DNA from: Bacillota bacterium
GTDB lineage: Bacteria; Bacillota; Bacilli; Lactobacillales; Aerococcaceae
Assembly: GCA_023442905.1 (NCBI GenBank)
Contig: JAEZWY010000219.1
Span: 1 to 5,985 of the forward strand
DNA: 5,985 nt
Reading direction: 5' to 3'
Shown here: positions 1-4,809 of the stretch, piece after piece
How positions within the stretch are numbered: position 1 is the first letter of the stretch
Layout: every line of letters starts with the position of its first letter
The notes under the pieces: generated by a model
Database searches by the model: none
Told to the model about the DNA's origin: nothing
What the model saw: only the letters and a program-made list of their open reading frames with translations
Translations under genes and position numbers: made by a program

Positions 1-71
1 ACCAAAATATCGTTCCATATTTCTCTAAGAACTTCCGTGTCGACTTGTGTGTAATTTTTAAAAGTTTCCAT
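1..71 (-). CDS. N-terminus of an unidentified protein, possibly a GNAT acetyltransferase (cut by the left edge)
   Basis: The minus strand reads ATG at 71-69 followed by 23 uninterrupted codons (METFKNYTQVDTEVLREIWN, then DIL) to the window edge. An AGGAGA Shine-Dalgarno sequence lies at 86-81, nine bases before the ATG, and a good promoter lies at 110-139, so this is a real gene start. The short stretch with hydrophobic Y, L and I positions leading into LREIWNDIL resembles the start of GNAT-type acetyltransferases, where a phrase of the type IWN-x-V/I-L is usually followed by a Gly and AFP. The decisive acetyl-CoA binding region is outside the window, so the family is only a guess. It is divergent from the thi operon. 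Confidence 0.6.
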   Translation of the reverse strand, partial: METFKNYTQVDTEVLREIWNDIL

Positions 72-109
72 ACTTTTAGGTCTCCTATGAATTTGTATCG
101 CAATCCCTT

Positions 110-139
110 ATTATACCCATTCCACTCATATGCTTACAA
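110..139 (-). promoter_or_regulatory. Promoter of the left-edge minus-strand gene
   Basis: On the minus strand there is a -35 box TTGTAA (139-134), an 18-base spacer, and a perfect -10 box TATAAT (115-110). Transcription would begin near 103, giving a leader of about 32 bases to the ATG at 71 and leaving the AGGAGA ribosome site at 86-81 in place. Confidence 0.7.
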
Positions 140-195
140 TAGTCCGTAAAAAATAGCATTCTTTAGAAAGACGATATGCCATCTATGGTTATGGT

Positions 196-229
196 AGGTA
201 AAGCATAAGACCGAAGGCTTAACCTTTTT
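196..229 (+). other. Hairpin followed by a T-tract, of unknown role
   Basis: AGGT (196-199) pairs with ACCT (222-225), and AAGC (201-204) with GCTT (217-220), with an A-A mismatch between the two blocks; the 3' arm runs into TTTTT (225-229). It has the form of a weak plus-strand intrinsic terminator, but no plus-strand gene precedes it. It lies between two divergent promoters. A weak TACAAT -10-like box at 135-140, without a convincing -35, is the only candidate start for a transcript ending here. I see nothing else in 140-263. Confidence 0.3.
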
Positions 230-263
230 AACTATTGTTCAAAAGTACCTTAAATTGAAAGGG

Positions 264-292
264 TTGACATTCCTTTAAAAAATTGTTTGAAT
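264..292 (+). promoter_or_regulatory. Promoter of the thiMED operon
   Basis: A perfect -35 box TTGACA (264-269) is followed by a 17-base spacer and a -10 box TTGAAT (287-292). TGT at 284-286 gives an extended -10 (TGn). Transcription would start near 299, about ten bases before the first paired base of the riboswitch, as expected for a leader that begins with the aptamer. Confidence 0.75.
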
Positions 293-309
293 AGAGTTAA
301 TTCATAGAG

Positions 310-383
310 ACATTTGGGGTGCTGTGACAGCTGAGATTATACCCATGGAACCTGATACAGTTAATACTGGCGAAGGAAAATGT
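310..383 (+). promoter_or_regulatory. TPP riboswitch aptamer (THI element)
   Basis: All conserved blocks of the thiamin pyrophosphate aptamer can be read in order: GGGGTGC (316-322), CTGAGA (331-336), ACCC (341-344), GAACCTGA (348-355) and GGCGAAGGAA (369-378). The helices pair: P1 310-315 with 378-383, P2 GGGT 317-320 with ACCC 341-344, a minimal P3 321-324 with 328-331 closed by a triloop, P4 CCT 351-353 with AGG 374-376, and P5 CAG 358-360 with CTG 367-369. In this family CTGAGA contacts the pyrimidine and the P4/P5 side holds the pyrophosphate. It lies just after the promoter and ahead of thiMED, so TPP should lower operon expression through the terminator at 452-492. Confidence 0.95.
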
Positions 384-451
384 AGTAAATATTGTCAAAA
401 ATATGATTCGTTTGGCTTTTTGCCTTGCTATCATTCATTTGGACACTATTT

Positions 452-492
452 CCCCCTTTTGTCGAATACTGACAGGAAAGGGGGCTTTTTTT
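452..492 (+). terminator. Intrinsic terminator in the thi leader (riboswitch expression platform)
   Basis: CCCCCTTT (452-459) pairs with AAAGGGGG (477-484), and TGTC (460-463) with GACA (471-474), with a two-base GG bulge at 475-476 and a seven-base loop. One C and seven T residues follow (486-492). It lies 69 bases after the aptamer and 87 bases before thiM, the usual place for transcription control by a TPP riboswitch. The natural prediction is that termination occurs when TPP is bound. Confidence 0.88.
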
Positions 493-544
493 GTTTTTCA
501 AAAGGTGTCTAGATAATTGAATACCAATGATACTTCACCATATT

Positions 545-582
545 GATTTAAAAGATGCGATATTGAAAGGATTTAAAAGATG
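545..582 (+). repeat. 13-bp perfect direct repeat that includes the thiM start codon
   Basis: GATTTAAAAGATG occurs at 545-557 and again at 570-582, with 12 bases between. The ATG ending the second copy is the thiM start. The ATG ending the first copy opens a three-codon frame (Met-Arg-Tyr) that stops at 564-566. Only the second copy has a proper ribosome site before it (AAAGGA, 566-571), which settles the thiM start. Confidence 0.85.
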
Positions 583-1419
583 ACAATCGATTTGTATACA
601 TTGAAAGCTTTACCAACTTACGACAACCCCTTCCCATTAGCCAAAAGCCCGCTAATACAGTGCTTAACCAATACCGTGACGGTGGAATCGGTGGCCAACG
701 CCTTATTATATGTGGGGGCGGCACCAGTCATGGCAGACCAGGCAGCTGAGATGGAAGATTTCTTCAATCAGAACGATGGGGCCTTGATCAATATTGGGAG
801 TTTATCGCCTGAAAAAATCCGCAACATTTTATTGGCTGCTAGAACAGCTGACGAAACAGACACGCCTTTCGTTCTGGATTTAGTAGGGGTTTCAGCCAGT
901 CCCTTGCGTAACGACCTAGCCCAAGAAATCAGCACATCCGCACCAGATGTTATCAAAGGCAACTTGTCTGAAATGCGGACTTTCTGTGGTTTAGGGTCAA
1001 CTGGACGAGGTGTTGACGCAGGGGCCGATGACCAAAGCGAGGCGGCCTTAGTGGAACTGGGCCAAGTCATGCAAGAATGGGTGTCAGACCATGCCGGTAC
1101 AACCTTATTAGCGACAGGACCAGTAGACGTGGTTGCTGATGCGTCAGGCATTTACTACTTGAAGAATGGCGTAGACAATCTTGGTCGCTTTACTGGGACG
1201 GGAGACATTGTCGGTGCCTTGATTACAGCCTTATTAGGGGCTGGTCAGCCAGTCCGAGACGCTGTAATTTTAGCGGTATCTTACTTCAATTTATGTGGTG
1301 AAAAAGCAGACGCAACAACAAGAGGCCTAGCCGATTTTAGACAGGAAACATTGAATAACCTGTCTCTATTGTTGGCAGACGATGAATGGTTAACAGGTAT
1401 CAAGGGAGGTCAACTATAA
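580..1419 (+). CDS. thiM: Hydroxyethylthiazole kinase ThiM
   Basis: Cytoplasmic kinase of the ribokinase-like superfamily that phosphorylates 4-methyl-5-(2-hydroxyethyl)thiazole with ATP, the thiazole arm of thiamin salvage. At 279 residues it has normal family length. Family blocks: CLTNTVTVESVANALLYVG (28-46) with APVMAD (48-53), LDLVGV (99-104; usually DPVGV), KGNLSEM (126-132), GRGVDAG (142-148), ATGPVDVV (178-185), the anion-hole loop FTGTGD (204-209) and the C-terminal GLADFRQETLNNL (249-261). Residue 209 is Asp, whereas characterised ThiM proteins such as those of B. subtilis and E. coli have Cys there; other ribokinase-fold kinases use Asp as the catalytic base. The start is fixed by AAAGGA at 566-571, eight bases upstream. 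First gene of a TPP-riboswitch operon; its stop TAA shares one base with the thiE ATG, suggesting translational coupling. Confidence 0.95.
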   Translation: MTIDLYTLKALPTYDNPFPLAKSPLIQCLTNTVTVESVANALLYVGAAPVMADQAAEMEDFFNQNDGALINIGSLSPEKIRNILLAARTADETDTPFVLDLVGVSASPLRNDLAQEISTSAPDVIKGNLSEMRTFCGLGSTGRGVDAGADDQSEAALVELGQVMQEWVSDHAGTTLLATGPVDVVADASGIYYLKNGVDNLGRFTGTGDIVGALITALLGAGQPVRDAVILAVSYFNLCGEKADATTRGLADFRQETLNNLSLLLADDEWLTGIKGGQL

Positions 1420-2045
1420 TGGATTACAGTTTATACCTAGTCACAGCGGGTTTTGATTATCAAGAAGATGCCTTTTTACAAGTGGTTGAAGACGCGGTCA
1501 AGGCGGGGGTTACTTTGGTTCAATTCCGGGACAAAACGGCAACCAGCCGTGATGCTTACGCCTTAGCCCAAAAATTGAAAGCCATCACCGACCGATACGA
1601 TGTGCCCTTGATCATCAACGACCGAGTGGACTTAGCGCTAGCGGTGGATGCAGCGGGTGTCCATATTGGCGACGACGAATTGCCGGTTGACGTGGTTCGG
1701 AAACTCATCGGGCCAGACAAGATTTTAGGGGTCTCAACCAAAACCCTAGCGCGGGCAGAAGAAGCCTACCAACAAGAGGCGGACTATTTGGGTGTCGGGG
1801 CCATCTTCCCAACAACTACCAAGGATTCCAGCCTAGTAACAGTAGAAACTTTACAGACGATCACCAGCCAAGTAGCCATCCCAGTTGTCGCAATTGGCGG
1901 CATTCAATTGGACAATATCAAAACATTAGCCGGAAGTGGGATTGCGGGCATTTCGGTAGTTTCTGAAATTATGTTGGCTGATTCAGTGACACAACGCGTA
2001 AGAGATTTAAAAGCTGAAGTAGCAGATATTTTGGAGGTGGACTAA
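1419..2045 (+). CDS. thiE: Thiamin-phosphate synthase ThiE
   Basis: Cytoplasmic TIM-barrel enzyme that couples HMP pyrophosphate with thiazole phosphate to give thiamin phosphate and pyrophosphate. The 208-residue length fits the family. Visible blocks: VQFRDK (34-39, Gln/Arg/Lys for the pyrimidine pyrophosphate), LIINDRVDLAL (64-74, Asn67 and Asp68), AAGVHIGDDELP (78-89; the common HLGQ-D is HIGDDE, Asp85 being the likely Mg ligand), GVSTKT (104-109), ADYLGVGAIFPTTTK (121-135), VAIGGI (157-162) and ISVVSEIM (178-185), the phosphate-binding end. The start at 1419 is chosen because GGAGG (1405-1409) sits nine bases before it. An in-frame ATG at 1386 would add 11 residues, overlap thiM by 34 bases and lack a ribosome site. 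The middle gene of thiMED uses the products of both neighbours. Confidence 0.95.
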   Translation: MDYSLYLVTAGFDYQEDAFLQVVEDAVKAGVTLVQFRDKTATSRDAYALAQKLKAITDRYDVPLIINDRVDLALAVDAAGVHIGDDELPVDVVRKLIGPDKILGVSTKTLARAEEAYQQEADYLGVGAIFPTTTKDSSLVTVETLQTITSQVAIPVVAIGGIQLDNIKTLAGSGIAGISVVSEIMLADSVTQRVRDLKAEVADILEVD

Positions 2046-2870
2046 ATGGTAAATTCAACACCACAAGTAGTGACAATCGCTGGGTCTGACTCAGGTGGGG
2101 GCGCAGGGATTCAAGCCGACTTGAAAACTTTCCAAGCTCGCAAAGCCTTTGGTATGTCGATTGTGGTCGCTTTGACTGCCCAGAATACCTTAGGTGTCCA
2201 ATCGGCCTTACCAGTACCTCTGGACTTAATTGATGCCCAATTTGCCTCGTTGAAAGCGGACTTCAGAATCGGCGCTGTCAAAACAGGCATGTTATTTAAC
2301 GGAGCATATGTAGAGAATGTGGTTAAAAATCTGAAAGAGGTAGACTTTGGACCTTTAATCGTTGACCCGGTCATGGTGGCTAAGGGTGGTCATCAATTGT
2401 TGGACCAAGATGCCATCGACGCCATTCAAAACAAATTACTCCCTCTTGCGGCCTTAGTCACACCAAATATTCTTGAAGCAGAAATCATCGCTGACATGAC
2501 AATTGACTCAGAAGCGGATATGTTGGCGGCGGGATTGAAGTTACAAGGATACGGGGCTAAAAACGTGATTGTCAAAGGGGGGCATTCAAAAGCAGAACGG
2601 GCCAGAGACTTAGTTCTCTTTGAAAACGGCGAACAATTATGGCTGTCTAGTCCACGGGTCAATACAGAAAACACCCACGGGACAGGGGATACCTTGTCAG
2701 CAGCAATCGCAGCCGAATTGGCTAAAGGAACTGACTTGAAGGACGCCATCATTATCGGCAAACAGTTCATCCAGGGTGCCATCGCAGACGGAATCGACGT
2801 CGGCCATGGACACGGACCAACCAACCACTGGGCGGATTTGTCAGATGATATAGTTGTTGAAAGTGAGTAA
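2046..2870 (+). CDS. thiD: Hydroxymethylpyrimidine/phosphomethylpyrimidine kinase ThiD
   Basis: Cytoplasmic ribokinase-like kinase that phosphorylates HMP to HMP-P and HMP-P to HMP-PP, the pyrimidine substrate of ThiE. It has 274 residues, usual for stand-alone ThiD. Family blocks: IAGSDSGGGAGIQADLKTF (11-29, substrate site), VALTAQNT (41-48), AVKTGML (77-83), VDPVMVAKGG (106-115), TPNILEAE (139-146), VKGGH (176-180), NTHGTGDTLSAAIAA (209-223, anion hole and catalytic base at Asp215) and GHGHGPTNH (253-261). E. coli and B. subtilis ThiD have Cys where Asp215 stands; ThiM in this operon has the parallel change. GGAGG (2033-2037) inside the end of thiE is eight bases from the ATG, and the thiE stop directly abuts it, so the genes are probably translationally coupled. 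A pyridoxal-kinase role is possible in this superfamily, but the operon and motifs favour ThiD. Confidence 0.95.
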   Translation: MVNSTPQVVTIAGSDSGGGAGIQADLKTFQARKAFGMSIVVALTAQNTLGVQSALPVPLDLIDAQFASLKADFRIGAVKTGMLFNGAYVENVVKNLKEVDFGPLIVDPVMVAKGGHQLLDQDAIDAIQNKLLPLAALVTPNILEAEIIADMTIDSEADMLAAGLKLQGYGAKNVIVKGGHSKAERARDLVLFENGEQLWLSSPRVNTENTHGTGDTLSAAIAAELAKGTDLKDAIIIGKQFIQGAIADGIDVGHGHGPTNHWADLSDDIVVESE

Positions 2871-2878
2871 AACATAGT

Positions 2879-2940
2879 AAAAAGGACCTAGACTAGGGAA
2901 AAAGTGCAAGCGCATAATCCCAAATCTTGGTCCTTATTTT
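2879..2940. terminator. Bidirectional terminator between thiD and the convergent gene pair
   Basis: AAGGACC (2882-2888) pairs with GGTCCTT (2929-2935). Inside this, AGA (2890-2892) pairs with TCT (2925-2927), GGGA (2896-2899) with TCCC (2918-2921), and TGC (2905-2907) with GCA (2912-2914), giving a long interrupted hairpin. On the plus strand the 3' arm leads into TTATTTTAT. On the minus strand it leads into five T residues (2883-2879). It lies 11 bases after the thiD stop and 28 bases after the stop of the minus-strand gene, so it can end both transcripts. Confidence 0.8.
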
Positions 2941-2963
2941 ATATGTTTAAAATCTATTACAGC

Positions 2964-3185
2964 CTAAAAGCCCAACTCTTCCAGCATCTCTTGGTGAGAT
3001 ATGCTTTCATCTTTAGATTGATGTTGTGCCATTGCTTTCTCGTACAAGGTCATATCCATTTGCTTTTCCAGGTCTGTCAGAAGACTTGTTCTCACTAATT
3101 CTGAAACACTCAAGTTATTCAATTTAGCTATATATTGAATAAATAAGTATTCTTCATCCGTAACGCCAAAGGAAGATGTATGCAT
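2964..3185 (-). CDS. Orphan RelB/DinJ-like ribbon-helix-helix protein
   Basis: A 73-residue protein with the form of a small Bacillota antitoxin: a short beta strand (about residues 4-8), helix A from TDEEYLFIQYIAKLNN (9-24), helix B from LSVSELVRTSLL (25-36), then an acidic, polar tail (LYEKAMAQHQ and HQEMLEELGF, ending at 73) of the kind that wraps a RelE/ParE-type toxin. Ribbon-helix-helix dimers bind palindromic DNA and usually repress their own promoter. The start is supported by AGGAGG (3198-3193), seven bases from the ATG. It lies 23 bases downstream of a small membrane-protein gene, with which it is probably co-transcribed. No toxin follows: 28 bases after the stop is a terminator and then convergent thiD. 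It could be a retained antitoxin or a stand-alone regulator. The stretch looks richer in A and T than the thi genes, which would fit separate acquisition. Confidence 0.8.
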   Translation of the reverse strand: MHTSSFGVTDEEYLFIQYIAKLNNLSVSELVRTSLLTDLEKQMDMTLYEKAMAQHQSKDESISHQEMLEELGF

Positions 3186-3208
3186 ATTATAGCCTCCTGT
3201 GATGACTA

Positions 3209-3382
3209 TTATTTCTGACGTCGTTTAACCACAAAATCATAGATGGTTAGGATTACCATATAGATGAGTGTTGCGAGACTACCGATATTCATCATTTGAC
3301 TACTTTGTGATACCATGCCATAAAGTAGAAATAGGGATAAGCAAAAACTAATAAAAAATCTTGTTTTAGACATGCCTAGCAA
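3209..3382 (-). CDS. Small two-helix membrane protein of unknown function
   Basis: I do not recognise the family. The 57-residue protein has two hydrophobic segments: about residues 9-24 (FFISFCLSLFLLYGMV) and 33-52 (from IGSLATLIYMVIL), separated by a short polar link (SQSSQMM). It ends in a basic tail, KRRQK, which suggests a cytoplasmic C-terminus. I chose the TTG at 3382-3380 because GAGG (3394-3391), part of the stretch GAGGTGATC that matches anti-SD well, is eight bases upstream. A GTG at 3391 would overlap the Shine-Dalgarno sequence, and the first ATG (3373) lies 17 bases from GAGG; that choice would give 54 residues. It is the first gene of a two-gene minus-strand unit with the antitoxin-like gene. 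A membrane-acting toxin is one thought, but nothing in the sequence proves it. Confidence 0.6.
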   Translation of the reverse strand: MLGMSKTRFFISFCLSLFLLYGMVSQSSQMMNIGSLATLIYMVILTIYDFVVKRRQK

Positions 3383-3445
3383 AATGATCACCTCTTCAAT
3401 ACACGAAACGCTGAATATTTTGGAATTTAACTAGCGCTTCCATCA

Positions 3446-3467
3446 AGGCATCCTTTAACGAATGCCT
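3446..3467. other. Inverted repeat in the leader of the minus-strand pair
   Basis: AGGCAT (3446-3451) and ATGCCT (3462-3467) form a perfect six-pair stem with a ten-base loop. If the promoter at 3498-3526 is right, this lies in a leader of about 110 bases, some 64 bases before the TTG start. No run of T follows closely on either strand; a symmetric AAAAATTTTT lies at 3470-3479. It could be an RNA hairpin or a protein-binding site. Confidence 0.4.
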
Positions 3468-3482
3468 ACAAAAATTTTTACC

Positions 3483-3494
3483 ACTAATATTAGT
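3483..3494. promoter_or_regulatory. Perfect 12-bp palindrome, candidate operator
   Basis: ACTAATATTAGT reads the same on both strands. It begins three bases beyond the -10 box of the minus-strand promoter and covers the predicted start of transcription (near 3491). This is a typical place for a repressor. The nearby ribbon-helix-helix protein is the obvious candidate to bind it, but that is inference. Confidence 0.5.
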
Positions 3495-3497
3495 CTT

Positions 3498-3526
3498 AAA
3501 ATATCACAAAAAATTATCTCTTTCAA
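3498..3526 (-). promoter_or_regulatory. Promoter of the membrane-protein / antitoxin-like pair
   Basis: On the minus strand TTGAAA (3526-3521) and TATTTT (3503-3498) are 17 bases apart, and TGA (3506-3504) directly before the second box makes an extended -10. Transcription would start near 3491 and produce a leader of roughly 110 bases before the TTG at 3382. Confidence 0.5.
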
Positions 3527-3553
3527 GTTAAGGGAAACCTTCAATCCAGGTTT

Positions 3554-3567
3554 TGTAATCGCTTTTT
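3554..3567 (+). promoter_or_regulatory. Probable cre site (CcpA operator) for the glycerate kinase gene
   Basis: TGTAATCGCTTTTT matches the published consensus TGWAANCGNTNWCA at all positions but the last two. It ends directly before the extended -10 of the glycerate kinase promoter, so CcpA bound here would block RNA polymerase. Catabolite repression makes sense for a glycerate-using enzyme. Confidence 0.6.
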
Positions 3568-3576
3568 TGGTAGAAT
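3568..3576 (+). promoter_or_regulatory. Extended -10 promoter of the glycerate kinase gene
   Basis: TGG (3568-3570) followed by TAGAAT (3571-3576) forms an extended -10 box. No good -35 box lies 16-18 bases upstream (AGGTTT is the 17-base position), which extended -10 promoters tolerate. Transcription would start near 3583, about 29 bases before the ATG. The GGGAG ribosome site is at 3597-3601. Confidence 0.6.
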
Positions 3577-3611
3577 GAAACAAAGACATTCAGGATGGGA
3601 GTGACAAGTAT

Positions 3612-4748
3612 ATGCATAAAATTTTAGTGGCACCGGATTCCTTCAAGGGGTCCTTGACAGCTTTGGAGGCTTGCGAGGCCATGACAACAGGCATTCGCCG
3701 ATCTCTGCCGGATGCGGAAATTGTGGAGATTCCCATGGCGGATGGTGGTGAAGGTACTGTCCAATCCTTAGTTGACGCAACGGATGGGAAAGTCATTGAA
3801 GCGGAAGTGGTTGGTCCCTTAGGTGATCCAGTAACGGCTAAATATGGGCTTCTAGGTAATGGCAAAACGGCCGTCATTGAAATGGCTGAGGCATCTGGCT
3901 TAGGCTACGTCACCGAGAAAACAAAGAATCCAATGGTGACGACAACATACGGAACTGGTCAATTGATTTTGGCTTGTCTTGACCAAGGTATTCAAGAAAT
4001 TATTATTGGCCTTGGTGGTTCTGCAACCAATGATGGTGGTGCTGGAATGGCCCAAGCACTAGGCTACCAACTGATAGATAAAGCCGGCAATGTAATTGGC
4101 TACGGTGGTGGCGCCTTGGCTGACTTAGCAACCATTAAAGTTGACCAAGTAGACAAACGTTTAAAAGCTACCCACTTTATCATCGCTTCTGACGTCAACA
4201 ATCCCCTGGTTGGTCCAGAAGGGGCTTCAGCTGTTTTTGGCCCACAAAAGGGGGCGGATGAAGAAATGGTCGCTAGTTTAGACCAGAATTTACAAGCATT
4301 TGCGGACATTATCCAAGAAGACTTAGGTAAATCAATCGCGGATACACCAGGTGCTGGAGCAGCGGGTGGTCTTGGGGGTGGATTCCTAGCCTTTACTCAA
4401 GCAGAGATGAACAAGGGGATTGAAATCGTTTTGGCCTATACCAAACTTCAGGAAGTGGCAGTAGGCTGTGACTTATGTTTGACGGGTGAAGGGGGTATTG
4501 ACTTCCAAACGAAATTCGGAAAAACCCCATATGGTGTTGCCCAGGCCTTCAAGTCGGTCAATCCCGATAAAAAGGTCATCGCCTTAGCAGGCCATGTTGG
4601 CAAGGGTATTGATGAGCTCTACACTGAAGGCATTGATGCAGTCTTTGGTATTGCGCCAGGTGCTGCTAGCTTGGATGATCTGATTGCCAATGCGAAAGAT
4701 AATTTAGCGTCTACTACTGAGAATATCATACGCGCTATTTATTCATAG
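3612..4748 (+). CDS. glxK: Glycerate kinase, GlxK/GarK family
   Basis: Cytoplasmic kinase that phosphorylates D-glycerate with ATP (2- or 3-phosphoglycerate depending on subgroup; this family, as in E. coli GarK and GlxK, is associated with the 2-phosphate), feeding glycolysis. At 378 residues it is full length. Family blocks: APDSFKGSLTA (7-17), PMADGGEGTV (41-50), GLGGSATNDGGAGM (133-146), ASDVNNPLVGPEGASAVFGP (192-211) followed by QKGA, PGAGAAGGLGGG (246-257) and LTGEGGIDFQTKFGKTPYGV (290-309). The ATG at 3612 has GGGAG ten bases before it. It appears to be transcribed alone from an extended -10 promoter behind a probable cre site, so glucose repression is likely. It is divergent from the antitoxin-like pair and followed in the same direction by an anion permease that might supply its substrate; that link is inferred from position only. 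Confidence 0.93.
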   Translation: MHKILVAPDSFKGSLTALEACEAMTTGIRRSLPDAEIVEIPMADGGEGTVQSLVDATDGKVIEAEVVGPLGDPVTAKYGLLGNGKTAVIEMAEASGLGYVTEKTKNPMVTTTYGTGQLILACLDQGIQEIIIGLGGSATNDGGAGMAQALGYQLIDKAGNVIGYGGGALADLATIKVDQVDKRLKATHFIIASDVNNPLVGPEGASAVFGPQKGADEEMVASLDQNLQAFADIIQEDLGKSIADTPGAGAAGGLGGGFLAFTQAEMNKGIEIVLAYTKLQEVAVGCDLCLTGEGGIDFQTKFGKTPYGVAQAFKSVNPDKKVIALAGHVGKGIDELYTEGIDAVFGIAPGAASLDDLIANAKDNLASTTENIIRAIYS

Positions 4749-4754
4749 TCAAAA

Positions 4755-4787
4755 GCCCTCTCGGATTTGCTAATCAAGGCAATTTTA
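4755..4787 (+). terminator. Weak candidate terminator after glycerate kinase
   Basis: GCC (4755-4757) pairs with GGC (4778-4780), and inside that GATT (4764-4767) with AATC (4772-4775), separated by an uneven interior loop; AATTTTA follows. The stem is short and broken and the T run is only four, so it may be inefficient or not a terminator. The strong hairpin at 4837-4869 could serve instead. Confidence 0.25.
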
Positions 4788-4809
4788 CGTAGTTAATCCC
4801 ACTTTCTTT

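Noticed and set aside
176..208. A ten-codon frame (MPSMVMVGKA) before the 196-229 hairpin, as a leader peptide
   Set aside because: There is no good ribosome site or promoter, and no run of codons that would suggest attenuation.
324..512. A 62-codon plus-strand frame in the thi leader
   Set aside because: It runs through the conserved TPP aptamer and the terminator, has no ribosome site, and its sequence is explained by the RNA structure.
1386..1418. Upstream in-frame ATG as the thiE start
   Set aside because: It lacks a Shine-Dalgarno sequence and would overlap thiM by 34 bases; the ATG at 1419 has GGAGG nine bases upstream and gives the normal family N-terminus.
2426..2875. A 149-codon minus-strand frame opposite thiD
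   Set aside because: It is the shadow of a clearly coding gene, with no start signals and low-complexity composition typical of antisense frames.
2904..3098. A 64-codon plus-strand frame across the terminator and antitoxin-like gene
   Set aside because: It starts inside the terminator hairpin and is antisense to a well-supported gene with a strong ribosome site.
3402..3415. A second cre-like site around AAACGCTGAA upstream of the membrane-protein gene
   Set aside because: It shares only the central CG and a few flanking bases with the consensus, far fewer than the site at 3554-3567.
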